A stretch of DNA of 63,887 nucleotides, taken from the IMG/VR virus record IMGVR_UViG_3300032287_001925, positions 1 through 63,887 of that record; one strand, given 5' to 3'. This stretch comes from a virus. The notes beneath the pieces were generated by a model. The model worked only from the letters and a program-made list of their open reading frames with translations. It did not search any database and was not told the origin of the DNA. The position numbers and the translations under genes are program-made. Positions 8,579 to 17,127 of this stretch are shown piece by piece; positions within the stretch are counted from its first letter, which is position 1, and each line of letters opens with the position of its first letter.

Positions 8579-8587
8579 TGGTAAAAT
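8579..8587 (+). promoter_or_regulatory. Extended -10 promoter TGGTAAAAT
   Basis: TGGTAAAAT matches the extended -10 pattern repeated elsewhere in the window. The ATG at 8596 follows eight bases later, a near-leaderless arrangement. Confidence 0.45.
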
Positions 8588-8595
8588 AATTAACT

Positions 8596-8940
8596 ATGGA
8601 CATTAAAAGAATCAATGCTCAAATGAAATCTGGCGAAACTAGGCTGGGAGTCTATGTCTGGGAAATGCCTGATGGAAGATGGATTGGCGACGAAGACAAT
8701 AGCTTTCTTTCAATAACATCAATGTTTGGCAATAAAGAAAGAATTGAATTGCTAGCAAAGGCAGTTGCCCACTATGGAATTGAAGAAGGTCAGCCTAAGT
8801 TTATTGAAGGCAGCCGACAGATTGATGACGAAGAGTTTGAATATCAAAAACAAAGATTAAGATGGGGATTGACCCCAGATCCATTGGACATAGGAGTTCA
8901 TAAGGAAGAAATGGCTAAACTTAGGGGTCCTCAAAAATGA
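8596..8940 (+). CDS. Hypothetical protein preceding the portal
   Basis: This 114-residue, charged, soluble protein is not recognised. It overlaps the portal start by four bases, so it is co-translated with the portal and probably belongs to the head module. The central VYVWEMPDGRWIGDEDN looks like a beta hairpin, and the C-terminal half is helical and Gln/Glu-rich. Confidence 0.75.
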   Translation: MDIKRINAQMKSGETRLGVYVWEMPDGRWIGDEDNSFLSITSMFGNKERIELLAKAVAHYGIEEGQPKFIEGSRQIDDEEFEYQKQRLRWGLTPDPLDIGVHKEEMAKLRGPQK

Positions 8941-10517
8941 TTGAATACGATGAAGATGCAGTTGCAGATAGCGTAGAAATATCTAATGTTGCTGACTGGA
9001 TGAAATTTAATAATCCTACAACACAAAAAACAGATGACTTGTTTGATATAGATGCTGAAGAAATATTAAAGCTTTCAGGACTTGGTGCTTCATTTAGAAG
9101 AAAAGTATCTAGAGATCTTCAAAAAGCTTTTGTTGGCAAGGATGGTTCAGTAAGCCAGCAACTTCAACATCAACAGGCAGTAAGCGGATACGCCACATTT
9201 GATTTAATTCAACCAGAATATAACTTAGACTACCTTTCAACAATCTATGAAATTTCTCCATACAACTATGCAGCAATAAATGCAAAGGTTGCCAACATTG
9301 TTGGTCTTGGATTTGACTTTATTGAATCAAAGAAAACTACAGATACACTTGAAGATATTGAAGATGAAAAGCAGCTAGAAAGAGCTCGTAAAAAGCTAAA
9401 TAGAATTAAACAAGATTTACATCAATGGCTTGAAGATTGCAACGAAGACGAGACATTTAAAGAAACGCTTATTAAATTTTACACTGACTATGAGGCTACT
9501 GGTAATGGCTATCTGGAGGTCGGTAGAACCACAACTGGCAAGATAGGGTACATAGGTCATATCCCCGCAAAAACAATGCGTGTAAGACGCTTCAGAGACG
9601 GATTCATACAACTTCTTTATGGCAAGGCAGTATTCTTTAGAAACTTTGGAGACACTAAAACCGTTAACCCAATAGCAGGTCAGGAAGATCGACCAAATGA
9701 AATTATTCATATAAAGAAGTACACTCCAAAGAATAACTATTATGGAATTCCAGATATTATTGCTGCACAAAATGCAATGGCTGGTAATGAATTTGCTGGA
9801 AAATATAACCTAGACTACTTTGAAAATAAAGCGGTCCCAAGATATATTATTACAGTAAAAGGCGCAAAGCTTTCACCAGAATCAGAAAGAAAATTACTTG
9901 AGTTTTTCCAGGTAGGACTAAGAGGAAAGAACCACAGATCTCTATATATTCCACTTCCTCCAGATTCACCAGATTCAAAAACTGAATTTAAGATGGAGCC
10001 AATTGAGGCAGGATCTCAGGAATCTTCATTTAATATATATCGTCAATCAAATAGAGACGAAATCCTAATGGCTCACAGAGTCCCAATTAATAAAATTGGT
10101 ACTCCAGCAGGTATTAATTTAGCTGCTGCTAGAGATGCAGATAAGACATTTAAAGAGCAGGTTTGTCGCCCAGCACAGGAAAACCTAGAAAAGAAATTGA
10201 ATAAGATAATTCAAGAAATGACTGATGCCCTAGAACTTAAATTTAATGAATTAAGTTTGACGGATGCTGACACCCAATCTAAGATAGATGAAAGATATCT
10301 TAGATTCCAGGTAATAACTCCAAATGAAATTAGAGTAAGAATGGGAATGGTTCCACGAGATGGTGGAGATGTCCCTGTAGATCTTGCAGCCCAAGCCGCA
10401 GAAATTAAAGCCCAAGCAACCCAAAGCAGAGCCCGTGATCAAGAAAGATCCGCTAATTCCCCAGATAAATCTGGGGAGGGCAGAAATGCAAAGGGAGATG
10501 GAAGACAAGTCAACTAG
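8937..10517 (+). CDS. Portal protein (HK97/SPP1-like phage portal family)
   Basis: This 526-residue protein would form the dodecameric portal at one capsid vertex, through which DNA is packaged and ejected. Recognisable family features are the YEISPYNYAAINAKVANIVG helix region, GNGYLEVGR, PAKTMRVRR and the INLAAARDADKTFKEQV segment in the stem/clip helix. Length is normal for the family. It is followed by the protease and capsid genes in canonical order. The C-terminus is a disordered polar tail (RSANSPDKSGEGRNAKGD). Arg codons are mostly AGA, unlike the capsid gene. Confidence 0.88.
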   Translation: MIEYDEDAVADSVEISNVADWMKFNNPTTQKTDDLFDIDAEEILKLSGLGASFRRKVSRDLQKAFVGKDGSVSQQLQHQQAVSGYATFDLIQPEYNLDYLSTIYEISPYNYAAINAKVANIVGLGFDFIESKKTTDTLEDIEDEKQLERARKKLNRIKQDLHQWLEDCNEDETFKETLIKFYTDYEATGNGYLEVGRTTTGKIGYIGHIPAKTMRVRRFRDGFIQLLYGKAVFFRNFGDTKTVNPIAGQEDRPNEIIHIKKYTPKNNYYGIPDIIAAQNAMAGNEFAGKYNLDYFENKAVPRYIITVKGAKLSPESERKLLEFFQVGLRGKNHRSLYIPLPPDSPDSKTEFKMEPIEAGSQESSFNIYRQSNRDEILMAHRVPINKIGTPAGINLAAARDADKTFKEQVCRPAQENLEKKLNKIIQEMTDALELKFNELSLTDADTQSKIDERYLRFQVITPNEIRVRMGMVPRDGGDVPVDLAAQAAEIKAQATQSRARDQERSANSPDKSGEGRNAKGDGRQVN

Positions 10518-10535
10518 TTCTACTCAACTACTTAT

Positions 10536-10564
10536 TTGCCTTTTGATACAATAATCTCTATAAT
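10536..10564 (+). promoter_or_regulatory. Promoter TTGCCT-N17-TATAAT
   Basis: TTGCCT (10536) and TATAAT (10559-10564) are 17 bases apart. The same TTTGCCTTTT -35 block precedes the major tail gene at 16159. The ATG at 10574 is nine bases beyond the -10. Confidence 0.6.
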
Positions 10565-10573
10565 ATGTAACAT

Positions 10574-11887
10574 ATGATTATCGAAAAGTCACATTGGTCT
10601 TCAAATGGAAATGCTATTAATTTAGCTGTTCCGTTTACAAAGGTCAATAGAGAAAAAAGAACAGTCTCAGGTTTTGCAACATTAGATAACCTGGATCAGA
10701 CTGGTGACGTCGTTACACAAGAAGCAAGCATGAAAGCATTTGAAGGTTTCAGAGGAAACCTAAGAGAAATGCATCAGCCACTTGCAGTTGGCAAGGTTGC
10801 TTCATTCAGACCAGAGACTTTTTACGACCCAATAACAAAAGAATTTTACAACGGAGTTTACGTTGATGCATACATTTCAAAAGGCGCTCAGGATACATGG
10901 GAGAAGGTTCTAGACGGAACTCTCACTGGTTTCTCAATTGGCGGAAAGATTCTTGAATCAGATAACGAAGTAAACAAATCAACAGGAGCATCAGTAAGAT
11001 TTATTAAAGATTATGCACTAGTTGAATTATCAATCGTTGATTCACCAGCAAACGAACTATGTAACATTTTTTCTATTGAAAAAGTAAACGGACAAATGAT
11101 TTTTAAAGGCATCGCAGCAGATGTTAAAATGGAAAATATTTTTTATTGTGCAGACAGTGACTCTGTATTTATGTCGACAGAGTCAGAATACTTGTCTCCA
11201 GTTACTGGAAAAAAGACAGAGCTCATTGGATGGGTCGAGTCAAACGACGTAAACAAAGGAAAAGAAATAGAAAAGATTCTTGATTCACGTAGATCAAGAT
11301 TGCAAACATTGCCTGAAACACAAAATATAAATACGGCAATTGCAGAAGGAGGAAATGAAGTGGAAAAGCTTAATGTAACAGAAGCAACTCCAGTAGTAGA
11401 AGAAGCAGTAGTAGAAACAACTGCAGAAATTATTGAAGAAGTTGCCCCAGTAGAACAAGATTCTGCTGAAGTTGTAGCTGAAGTAACTTCTGCCGAAGTT
11501 CTGGAAAAATCAGCAGAACTAACAGAACAGGAATCACCTGACTTTGTTAAAATGCTAGGCGACCTTAAGGGTTTCTTCTCAGAGACTTTGGAAAAGGCCT
11601 CTGAGGCAAACGCTGCTCAGGTTTCAACAATCAAGGAGACAGTCGAAGCTTTTAGCAAGAATGTCGATTTGAGAATTTCAGAATTAGCAGAAAAGCACAC
11701 AGAACTCTCAACAGCAGTTGATTCAATTAAATCTATAATGGACACAGTTGAAAAAAGAGTAGACGCAGTAGAATCAGACACTGCAATCAAGAAGTCCTCT
11801 GACCTTGGCGGGTCAACAGGAGTAACAATCAAAAAATCAAAATGGAACGGCACTTTCCTCGGTTCCGTTAGCGAATTAACAAAATAA
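10574..11887 (+). CDS. Capsid maturation protease with C-terminal scaffold-like region
   Basis: This 437-residue protein combines an N-terminal prohead protease of the HK97/peptidase S78 type (about residues 1-175) with a long C-terminal helical part. The catalytic pair is visible as H67 (in REMHQP) and S153 (in VELSIVDSPAN). Residues 250-320 are Glu/Val-rich and likely extended; residues 325-410 look like a coiled coil, which suggests a scaffold domain that directs capsid assembly and is later cleaved. Fused protease-scaffolds are known in tailed phages. It has its own promoter and lies directly before the major capsid gene. Confidence 0.82.
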   Translation: MIIEKSHWSSNGNAINLAVPFTKVNREKRTVSGFATLDNLDQTGDVVTQEASMKAFEGFRGNLREMHQPLAVGKVASFRPETFYDPITKEFYNGVYVDAYISKGAQDTWEKVLDGTLTGFSIGGKILESDNEVNKSTGASVRFIKDYALVELSIVDSPANELCNIFSIEKVNGQMIFKGIAADVKMENIFYCADSDSVFMSTESEYLSPVTGKKTELIGWVESNDVNKGKEIEKILDSRRSRLQTLPETQNINTAIAEGGNEVEKLNVTEATPVVEEAVVETTAEIIEEVAPVEQDSAEVVAEVTSAEVLEKSAELTEQESPDFVKMLGDLKGFFSETLEKASEANAAQVSTIKETVEAFSKNVDLRISELAEKHTELSTAVDSIKSIMDTVEKRVDAVESDTAIKKSSDLGGSTGVTIKKSKWNGTFLGSVSELTK

Positions 11888-11905
11888 GGGTATGGTGAAA
11901 AACTA

Positions 11906-12955
11906 ATGAGTAATGAACTATTAGCAAAAGCAGCTGAAGCAGGCACAACACTAACAGGTGGAATGACTGGCGCAGCGGACCCTACCAACGGAATTCACGT
12001 AGGTTCCGAGGGTAAGGGAGGCTTGCTCAATCCTGAGCAATCCGCAAGATTCCTCGATTACATGTTCGATGCAACAGTAATCGGTAAGGTAGCACGTACA
12101 GTTCGAATGAGAGCTGACACTACAGAGATTGATCGTATCGGCGTCGGAGAGAAGCTTATGAAGCTTGCATCTGAAGCAGAGAACACTGGCTCAAATGCAG
12201 CCGTACAGTTCTCAAAGATTTCTCTCACAACAAAGAAACTTCGCCTAGATTGGGAGCTTTCAACTGAGTCTCTAGAAGACAACATTGAAGGTGCAGATCT
12301 AGAAGATCACATTGCAAGACTTATGGCAACACAGGCTGGTAACGACCTAGAGGACGTAGTCCTTAACGGTAACACAGCACTATCTGGAGATAACCTTTAT
12401 AAGGCATTCGACGGTATTGTCAAGATTGCAAAGACAAATGGTCGTGTAGTAGCTGGAGCGGGTGCAGGAGTATCTCGTGACATCTTCAATAAGGCTCTAA
12501 AGGCAATGCCACGTAAGTACAAGCAGCGTCGTCCAGACCTACGCTTCCTTGCAGGCTCAAACCTTATACAAGATTACTTGTATTCAACTTCACAGAACAT
12601 CCAGAACGTTAACCCACAAGATATTGCTTCAAGCATTATCCGTGGAGACCAGGGTGGTCTAGGTGGTCCAGCAGGATATGTTGCACCATTCGCATTTGGT
12701 ATTCCAATTGTTGAAGTTCCACTACTTAAGGAAACTCAGGTAGGATCATATGCAACACCAACAGGAGAGCACGGAGACGTCCACTTGACATTCCCAAATA
12801 ACGTTGTTATTGGTATCAAGCGTGATGTAACTGTTTACCGCTTCTTCTGGCCAAAGAAGGACTCAATCGAATATACAATGTATACTCGCGTGGGTACCCA
12901 AATTGAGCAGGCAGACGCATGGGTTGTCGTTAAAGACGTTAAGGTTGCTTCTTAA
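11906..12955 (+). CDS. Major capsid protein (HK97 fold)
   Basis: This 349-residue protein lies between protease and connector genes, where the HK97-fold major capsid protein is expected. Its AEAGTTLTGG N-terminal arm, QSARFLDYMF, ADTTEIDRI, LRLDWELSTESLEDNIEG and TYMY/TRV C-terminal strands fit capsid proteins of this class. Arg is encoded mainly by CGT/CGC and only about three times by AGA, in contrast to most genes here, consistent with high expression. A strong rho-independent terminator follows, so it ends a transcript. Confidence 0.88.
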   Translation: MSNELLAKAAEAGTTLTGGMTGAADPTNGIHVGSEGKGGLLNPEQSARFLDYMFDATVIGKVARTVRMRADTTEIDRIGVGEKLMKLASEAENTGSNAAVQFSKISLTTKKLRLDWELSTESLEDNIEGADLEDHIARLMATQAGNDLEDVVLNGNTALSGDNLYKAFDGIVKIAKTNGRVVAGAGAGVSRDIFNKALKAMPRKYKQRRPDLRFLAGSNLIQDYLYSTSQNIQNVNPQDIASSIIRGDQGGLGGPAGYVAPFAFGIPIVEVPLLKETQVGSYATPTGEHGDVHLTFPNNVVIGIKRDVTVYRFFWPKKDSIEYTMYTRVGTQIEQADAWVVVKDVKVAS

Positions 12956-12975
12956 TTTAAGAAATAACTTGCTGG

Positions 12976-13005
12976 AAAGGCCCCTAATTAATTTTAGGGG
13001 CTTTT
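12976..13005 (+). terminator. Rho-independent terminator after the capsid gene
   Basis: A 12-bp stem (AAAGGCCCCTAA pairing with TTAGGGGCTTTT, one G-U pair) has a 6-base loop and ends in a T-tract. It lies 21 bases after the capsid stop codon. Confidence 0.9.
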
Positions 13006-13030
13006 CATTTTAATTTTATAGTGCTATAAT
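13002..13030 (+). promoter_or_regulatory. Extended -10 promoter TGCTATAAT
   Basis: TGCTATAAT (13022-13030) with a weak -35 (TTTTCA, 17-base spacer) follows immediately on the terminator and restarts transcription for the connector genes. A Shine-Dalgarno AAAGGAG precedes the ATG at 13058. Confidence 0.6.
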
Positions 13031-13057
13031 TTATATACATACCAAAGGAGTATATAT

Positions 13058-13456
13058 ATGTCATTTGACACACTTAAGGTCAAGGATTTAAAAGCATTAG
13101 CAGCGGACTTCGCAGTTGATGTGGACGGCCTAAAAAACAAAGCAGATATTATTGCATCACTTTCAGAAGAAGGAGTAACCTGGTCAGTCTACCAAGGTAC
13201 ACTTAAAAACATAGAGAACGCAAAAGAAGACGCAGATGAAATTCTTCCTAGACTAGATCCAAATCAGAAGCTTGATGAAGATATGGTTCTTGTAAAGATG
13301 GATAGACCAAACTACAGATACGACGCACTTGGATTTACTTTTACAATAGAGCATCCATTTGTAGCAATGAAGCCAGAATTGGCTCAAGAAATTTTTGATA
13401 AGGAGGAAGGGTTTAGATTGGCTACACCTAGAGAAGTACAGGAGTACTACAACTAA
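13058..13456 (+). CDS. Small head protein with SAP/HeH-like N-terminus
   Basis: This 132-residue protein begins with LKVKDLKALAADFAVDV...KADIIASL, a helix-extension-helix pattern like SAP or HeH domains found in phage head and terminase-associated proteins. The remainder is beta-rich (NYRYDALGFTFTIEHPF). Position between capsid and connector genes suggests a head decoration or completion role. The strong ribosome binding site AAAGGAG supports high expression. Function is not proven. Confidence 0.7.
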   Translation: MSFDTLKVKDLKALAADFAVDVDGLKNKADIIASLSEEGVTWSVYQGTLKNIENAKEDADEILPRLDPNQKLDEDMVLVKMDRPNYRYDALGFTFTIEHPFVAMKPELAQEIFDKEEGFRLATPREVQEYYN

Positions 13457-13465
13457 GCCTAACAC

Positions 13466-14449
13466 ATGGCAGAGATATACCAAAACACAAGCTCAGCAGC
13501 AACAACAAAGCTTTACGTAAAAGGTGAGGCTATCACGCCTAGCTCCTCAGTAGTTGTAAAATTTTACGACATAACTGGCGATCCACTTATCTCTCCACAG
13601 ATTAGCCCTTCATCAATTGTTGCTACCGTCACAGCAGAAGCAAATGAAGTCGACTTGGGTTCATTTAATGTTTACCTTCCAGCACAGCACACAGCAAGAA
13701 CTAGAAAGTTTAAGCTAGTCTGGGACTGGCAGTATGACTCTGTAGCGTATTCCAACACAACCTACCTTGATGTTGTTGCACCTTATGTTGATATACAAGA
13801 AGCAGCGCAAGAGATGGGGCTTGGATCAGATGCAAACGATCCAAATCATAAAACTTATCAAGAGCTAAAGTTGGCGGAAAGATATGCTAGAAATATAATT
13901 GAAGGACATACTGGACAAAAGTTTTACCTGCACGATGATCATTATTATTCAATAGGAAATGACTCAGACACTCTGCCATTAACAAAGAAGGTTAATCGTC
14001 TACACACTCTATACGCTAATGATCAGCTATTAGTGGACAAAATAAACAATGTAAATAACCTAGGATTAGTTGTTGAAAATACTGTTAGCGGATTTGGAAT
14101 AAAGGTCAATCAATTCTCAGGAGTTGATGACGATGTATATATTGCAAATGGAATGGTGCCTCCTTCAATTAATGATGCATCACCAAATATATTTAGAAGA
14201 TCAAAGCACTACACGGTATACGCACGATTTGGTTGGGACTATGTTCCAAATGAAGTACGTGACGCAACTGTAGAGTTAATGAAGATGTACTTCGCCAAAG
14301 ACCGTGTATGGCGAGACAGATATGTTAAGAAGATATCTACAACAGACTGGGACTTTGAGTATTCTTCTGAAGCTTTCAGTGGAACAGGATCTTCTTACGC
14401 AGATAAACTTCTAGCAGACTATGTTATAACACAAATGGTACTGGTGTAA
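13466..14449 (+). CDS. Head-tail connector, adaptor type, with extra N-terminal domain
   Basis: This 327-residue protein has two parts. Residues 1-105 form a beta-sandwich-like domain (KLYVKGEAITPSSSVVVKFYD). The rest resembles a gp6/gp15-type head-tail adaptor, with DIQEAAQEMG, LKLAERYARNIIEGHTGQKF and the late helix VRDATVELMKMYFAKDRVWRDRYVKKIS. Adaptors of this family ring the bottom of the portal. The N-terminal addition is unusual and could be an external decoration. The stop overlaps the next ATG by one base. Confidence 0.72.
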   Translation: MAEIYQNTSSAATTKLYVKGEAITPSSSVVVKFYDITGDPLISPQISPSSIVATVTAEANEVDLGSFNVYLPAQHTARTRKFKLVWDWQYDSVAYSNTTYLDVVAPYVDIQEAAQEMGLGSDANDPNHKTYQELKLAERYARNIIEGHTGQKFYLHDDHYYSIGNDSDTLPLTKKVNRLHTLYANDQLLVDKINNVNNLGLVVENTVSGFGIKVNQFSGVDDDVYIANGMVPPSINDASPNIFRRSKHYTVYARFGWDYVPNEVRDATVELMKMYFAKDRVWRDRYVKKISTTDWDFEYSSEAFSGTGSSYADKLLADYVITQMVLV

Positions 14450-14874
14450 TGTTTGACGTGGTTGATGGTTTAATGACCATGAAAATGGATGTCTACCGTC
14501 AATCAGAACGGCAGGATCCAAACACTGGTGCAATGATTAGAGAATTCTCTTATATAAAAACAATAGATTGTTATGCCAGAGGAGTTATTACAGAAAGCCG
14601 AAATAGGTCTAATGATAACCAAAAGTTTTCAAACAAGTATTCAAATAACCAATACATAGAAGTAAGAACATCTGATAGGCTAACTGCCAGAGATAAAATT
14701 AAAAACATTGTTGATGCTAATGGCAACGCCATTTGGTATGAATTAAATTACCCAAGCGATACAGATACTGTATTTGATGTGATAGGAACAACCCCAATAG
14801 CAGACCCATTTGGAAATGTAGTTGGATACAACTCATCACTACAAAGAGCGGAGAATCAGCAAATTGGCGTCTGA
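14449..14874 (+). CDS. Head closure-like connector protein
   Basis: This 141-residue beta-rich protein (MKMDVYRQSERQDPNTGAM, YARGVITESR, YIEVRTSDRLTARDKIKNI) lies at the position of head closure proteins and has the typical 'start-vector, strand-rich barrel' layout of that group. It is coupled to the adaptor upstream. The family assignment rests on order, length and pattern rather than a diagnostic motif. Confidence 0.6.
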   Translation: MFDVVDGLMTMKMDVYRQSERQDPNTGAMIREFSYIKTIDCYARGVITESRNRSNDNQKFSNKYSNNQYIEVRTSDRLTARDKIKNIVDANGNAIWYELNYPSDTDTVFDVIGTTPIADPFGNVVGYNSSLQRAENQQIGV

Positions 14875-15655
14875 AATTTTAGCAATTAAAGCAGCAAGCG
14901 GATTAGTTAATTTAATGACTAATAAGCCAATAAGTGGTGCTATAAAAGATAGTACAGTTGCTCAGATATCAGCCGCCTTATTTTATAAAACAAATGTCAT
15001 GGCTAAGCTTGCATCTAACTCTCAATTTCAATCAGCATTTAGAAGCGTAATCTTTGATCAGCTTCAAGTTGATTTTGGAGACTATGTCGATGCAAAAGCA
15101 AGAACCTCTCCAAAGTCTTTTCATCATGTTTATGAATGGGGCAGAGCTGGTCAGGATGAGGCTAGATTATTTAAATTAAAAAAGCTTCCAGCAGATGGGC
15201 TATCCTTAAAAGTTAATTATGAATTAATAGATTCTAAATCTTTTGTACCATCTGAAAACTCTAACAATAAACATGTCTTTGTTAAAAAAGCTGAGATAAT
15301 GGAGCAGGGCAAAACAGTAGTTATTGCTCCAAGATTTTCAGAAAGATTAGTGTTTGAAGTCGATGGATATACTGTGTTTATGCCAAAGGGAGAATCTGTT
15401 ACCGTTAGAAAGCCAGGCGGAGCGGCAACCAAGAACTCTTTCTTTGCTGCATACAGATACTTCTTTACTGGACAGCTAGTCAACATGTCTATTAAAAAAT
15501 CGGGATTCCAAAAGCTTTTTAACTCTTCATTATCTAGAGCATTAGGAGTTCCAGCACAAGTTAAGTCAGTTAAATATAGCTTCTCTCCAAATCAATTGGC
15601 AAATGAAGCTGAGGCTGCAACATCAGCAGCGTTTGCGAGGTTAGCACATGGCTAA
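14864..15655 (+). CDS. Hypothetical neck/tail-completion protein
   Basis: This protein of about 263 residues starts at TTG 14864, chosen because GGAG lies ten bases upstream and the frame only briefly overlaps the preceding gene; an earlier TTG at 14822 is less likely. The helical N-terminus (ASEILAIKAASGLVNLM) is followed by a mixed region with GRAGQDEARLFKLKKLPA. By position it should be a neck, tail-completion or minor head protein, but no family motif is certain. Confidence 0.65.
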   Translation: MASEILAIKAASGLVNLMTNKPISGAIKDSTVAQISAALFYKTNVMAKLASNSQFQSAFRSVIFDQLQVDFGDYVDAKARTSPKSFHHVYEWGRAGQDEARLFKLKKLPADGLSLKVNYELIDSKSFVPSENSNNKHVFVKKAEIMEQGKTVVIAPRFSERLVFEVDGYTVFMPKGESVTVRKPGGAATKNSFFAAYRYFFTGQLVNMSIKKSGFQKLFNSSLSRALGVPAQVKSVKYSFSPNQLANEAEAATSAAFARLAHG

Positions 15656-16157
15656 TTATAAATTAGATGCGATGTTTGAGATAAGAAAGTTTCTATGGAG
15701 CAGACTTACAGCGCTGGATATATTTAATCAAGAAGACTATTATTCGGACAATCTAAATGAAACTCTTGTCCCAATTGTCCCAGTTCAGCAACAGCCAGAA
15801 ATGAATCAGTTCTTGAGCGGCAAGAAGCACATAGTCTACGATAAGATAGGAATGTCTTATGAGAACAACTGGATGATATGCTGCGAGCAGATCCTTCTTA
15901 CCCTATATTCACCAGATTTGCTGGATATTGTTGAGATAAGAAACTTCCTAACTGATGAGTTTAGAAGAATGGATGAGTCTGCCAAGGATGTCAATAAATG
16001 GGCGGGGCTATCAGATAAATTCAAGTTCCATAGCATCCATATAGCAGACATATCATCTACAGCCCCATCAGAAGAGATACAAGGCTTCTATGCAGCAGAT
16101 GTAATATTAGAGGTAAAGTATTCAAGAATAACCAATGGCCAAGGAAGATTTGCTTAA
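15648..16157 (+). CDS. Tail terminator-like protein
   Basis: This 169-residue alpha/beta protein lies just before the major tail protein, the canonical place of the tail terminator that caps the tail tube at its head-proximal end. Features such as the N-terminal helix, the QQPEMNQFLSGKKHIVYD strand region and the late helix LLDIVEIRNFLTDEFRRMDE are compatible with that fold. The assignment is from synteny. Confidence 0.62.
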   Translation: MANYKLDAMFEIRKFLWSRLTALDIFNQEDYYSDNLNETLVPIVPVQQQPEMNQFLSGKKHIVYDKIGMSYENNWMICCEQILLTLYSPDLLDIVEIRNFLTDEFRRMDESAKDVNKWAGLSDKFKFHSIHIADISSTAPSEEIQGFYAADVILEVKYSRITNGQGRFA

Positions 16158-16158
16158 T

Positions 16159-16187
16159 TTGCCTTTTATACCTTAGTAGAGTAAAAT
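16159..16187 (+). promoter_or_regulatory. Promoter TTGCCT-N17-TAAAAT for the major tail gene
   Basis: TTGCCT (16159) and TAAAAT (16182-16187) are 17 bases apart, in a TTTGCCTTTT context shared with the promoter at 10536. A roughly 65-base leader with AGGAGG at 16245-16250 follows. Confidence 0.6.
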
Positions 16188-16260
16188 TAGAACAGAGGAA
16201 AGGGCCTAGCCAGCCAAATATATATATATCAATTTCATGAAATCAGGAGGCAATACAATT

Positions 16261-17022
16261 ATGGCATATCAAAATACAGGTGACGCTAAGAATATTCTTG
16301 TTGGCGCATCACCACTATTTTTGTCAGTAGAAGATTCAACAGTTTCTGGTTATGATTCAAGTATGGACGCAGGCGCAGCAAATGCTTTCGTTGCATCAAA
16401 GAATCGTTATGTACCAGCATTCTCGTCAGGAGAGTCTTATACTACAACACTAAATAAAGTTTTAACAACAACAGGTGCTACTCAAACAGCAACACCTACA
16501 GAAGGAACACCAGCAATTGGTGGAGCTTACCGCAACGTAGGTTACACAAATAACGGTCTTCAGATCAGCTACCAACCAACATACGATTCAGTAACTGTTG
16601 ACCAGTTGCTAGATACAGCTAAACTGTTCAAGTCTGCTATGCAGGTTCAAATTTCAACAGAAATGGCAGAAGGTACTCTAGAGAACGTTCTTGCAGTATT
16701 TGGTCAAAAAGCCGATACACTTACATCATCAGGAACTGGCGCAACCGCAGTTGACACACTAGGTTTGGAAGCAGGTGCACTTGGTGCAGCTCCAACAGAG
16801 CGTCAGCTAATTGCAATTGGACAGGCTCCAACATCAGAGGCATCAGCAACTGAGCGTGTATATTATGCACGTCGTGTTTTGTCTGTTGAGCAGTCACAGT
16901 TCTCTTTGGCTCGTACAGCAGCAACAACATTCCCAGTAACATTCCGTCTTCTACCATCAGGTGACGCAGCTCACGTTGGTTCAGAATATGGAAAGATTAT
17001 TGACCGTGTTCTAGCAGTTTAA
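16261..17022 (+). CDS. Major tail (tube) protein
   Basis: This 253-residue protein starts at ATG 16261, ten bases after a perfect AGGAGG; an upstream in-frame ATG at 16237 would place that site inside the coding region and is rejected. It is Ala/Thr-rich with few charged residues, typical of tail tube subunits. It follows the terminator-like gene and precedes the frameshifted chaperone genes. Arg codons are all CGT/CGC, as expected for a very abundant protein in this genome. A strong terminator follows. Confidence 0.82.
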   Translation: MAYQNTGDAKNILVGASPLFLSVEDSTVSGYDSSMDAGAANAFVASKNRYVPAFSSGESYTTTLNKVLTTTGATQTATPTEGTPAIGGAYRNVGYTNNGLQISYQPTYDSVTVDQLLDTAKLFKSAMQVQISTEMAEGTLENVLAVFGQKADTLTSSGTGATAVDTLGLEAGALGAAPTERQLIAIGQAPTSEASATERVYYARRVLSVEQSQFSLARTAATTFPVTFRLLPSGDAAHVGSEYGKIIDRVLAV

Positions 17023-17041
17023 TTATATAAATAATTAGCTC

Positions 17042-17067
17042 AAAGGCCTCCAGAAATGGAGGCTTTT
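17042..17067 (+). terminator. Rho-independent terminator after the major tail gene
   Basis: AAAGGCCTCC pairs with GGAGGCTTTT over ten base pairs (one G-U) around a 6-base loop, ending in a T-run. It isolates the abundant tail transcript from the genes downstream. Confidence 0.9.
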
Positions 17068-17070
17068 GTG

Positions 17071-17099
17071 TTGTACCCTTATAACGGTTATGCTATAAT
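17071..17099 (+). promoter_or_regulatory. Extended -10 promoter TGCTATAAT for the tail chaperone operon
   Basis: TTGTAC (17071) and TATAAT (17094-17099) are 17 bases apart, with TGC making it an extended -10. It restarts transcription directly after the terminator. Confidence 0.6.
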
Positions 17100-17127
17100 A
17101 ATTTAGACGATCCTTAAGGAGGATAAA

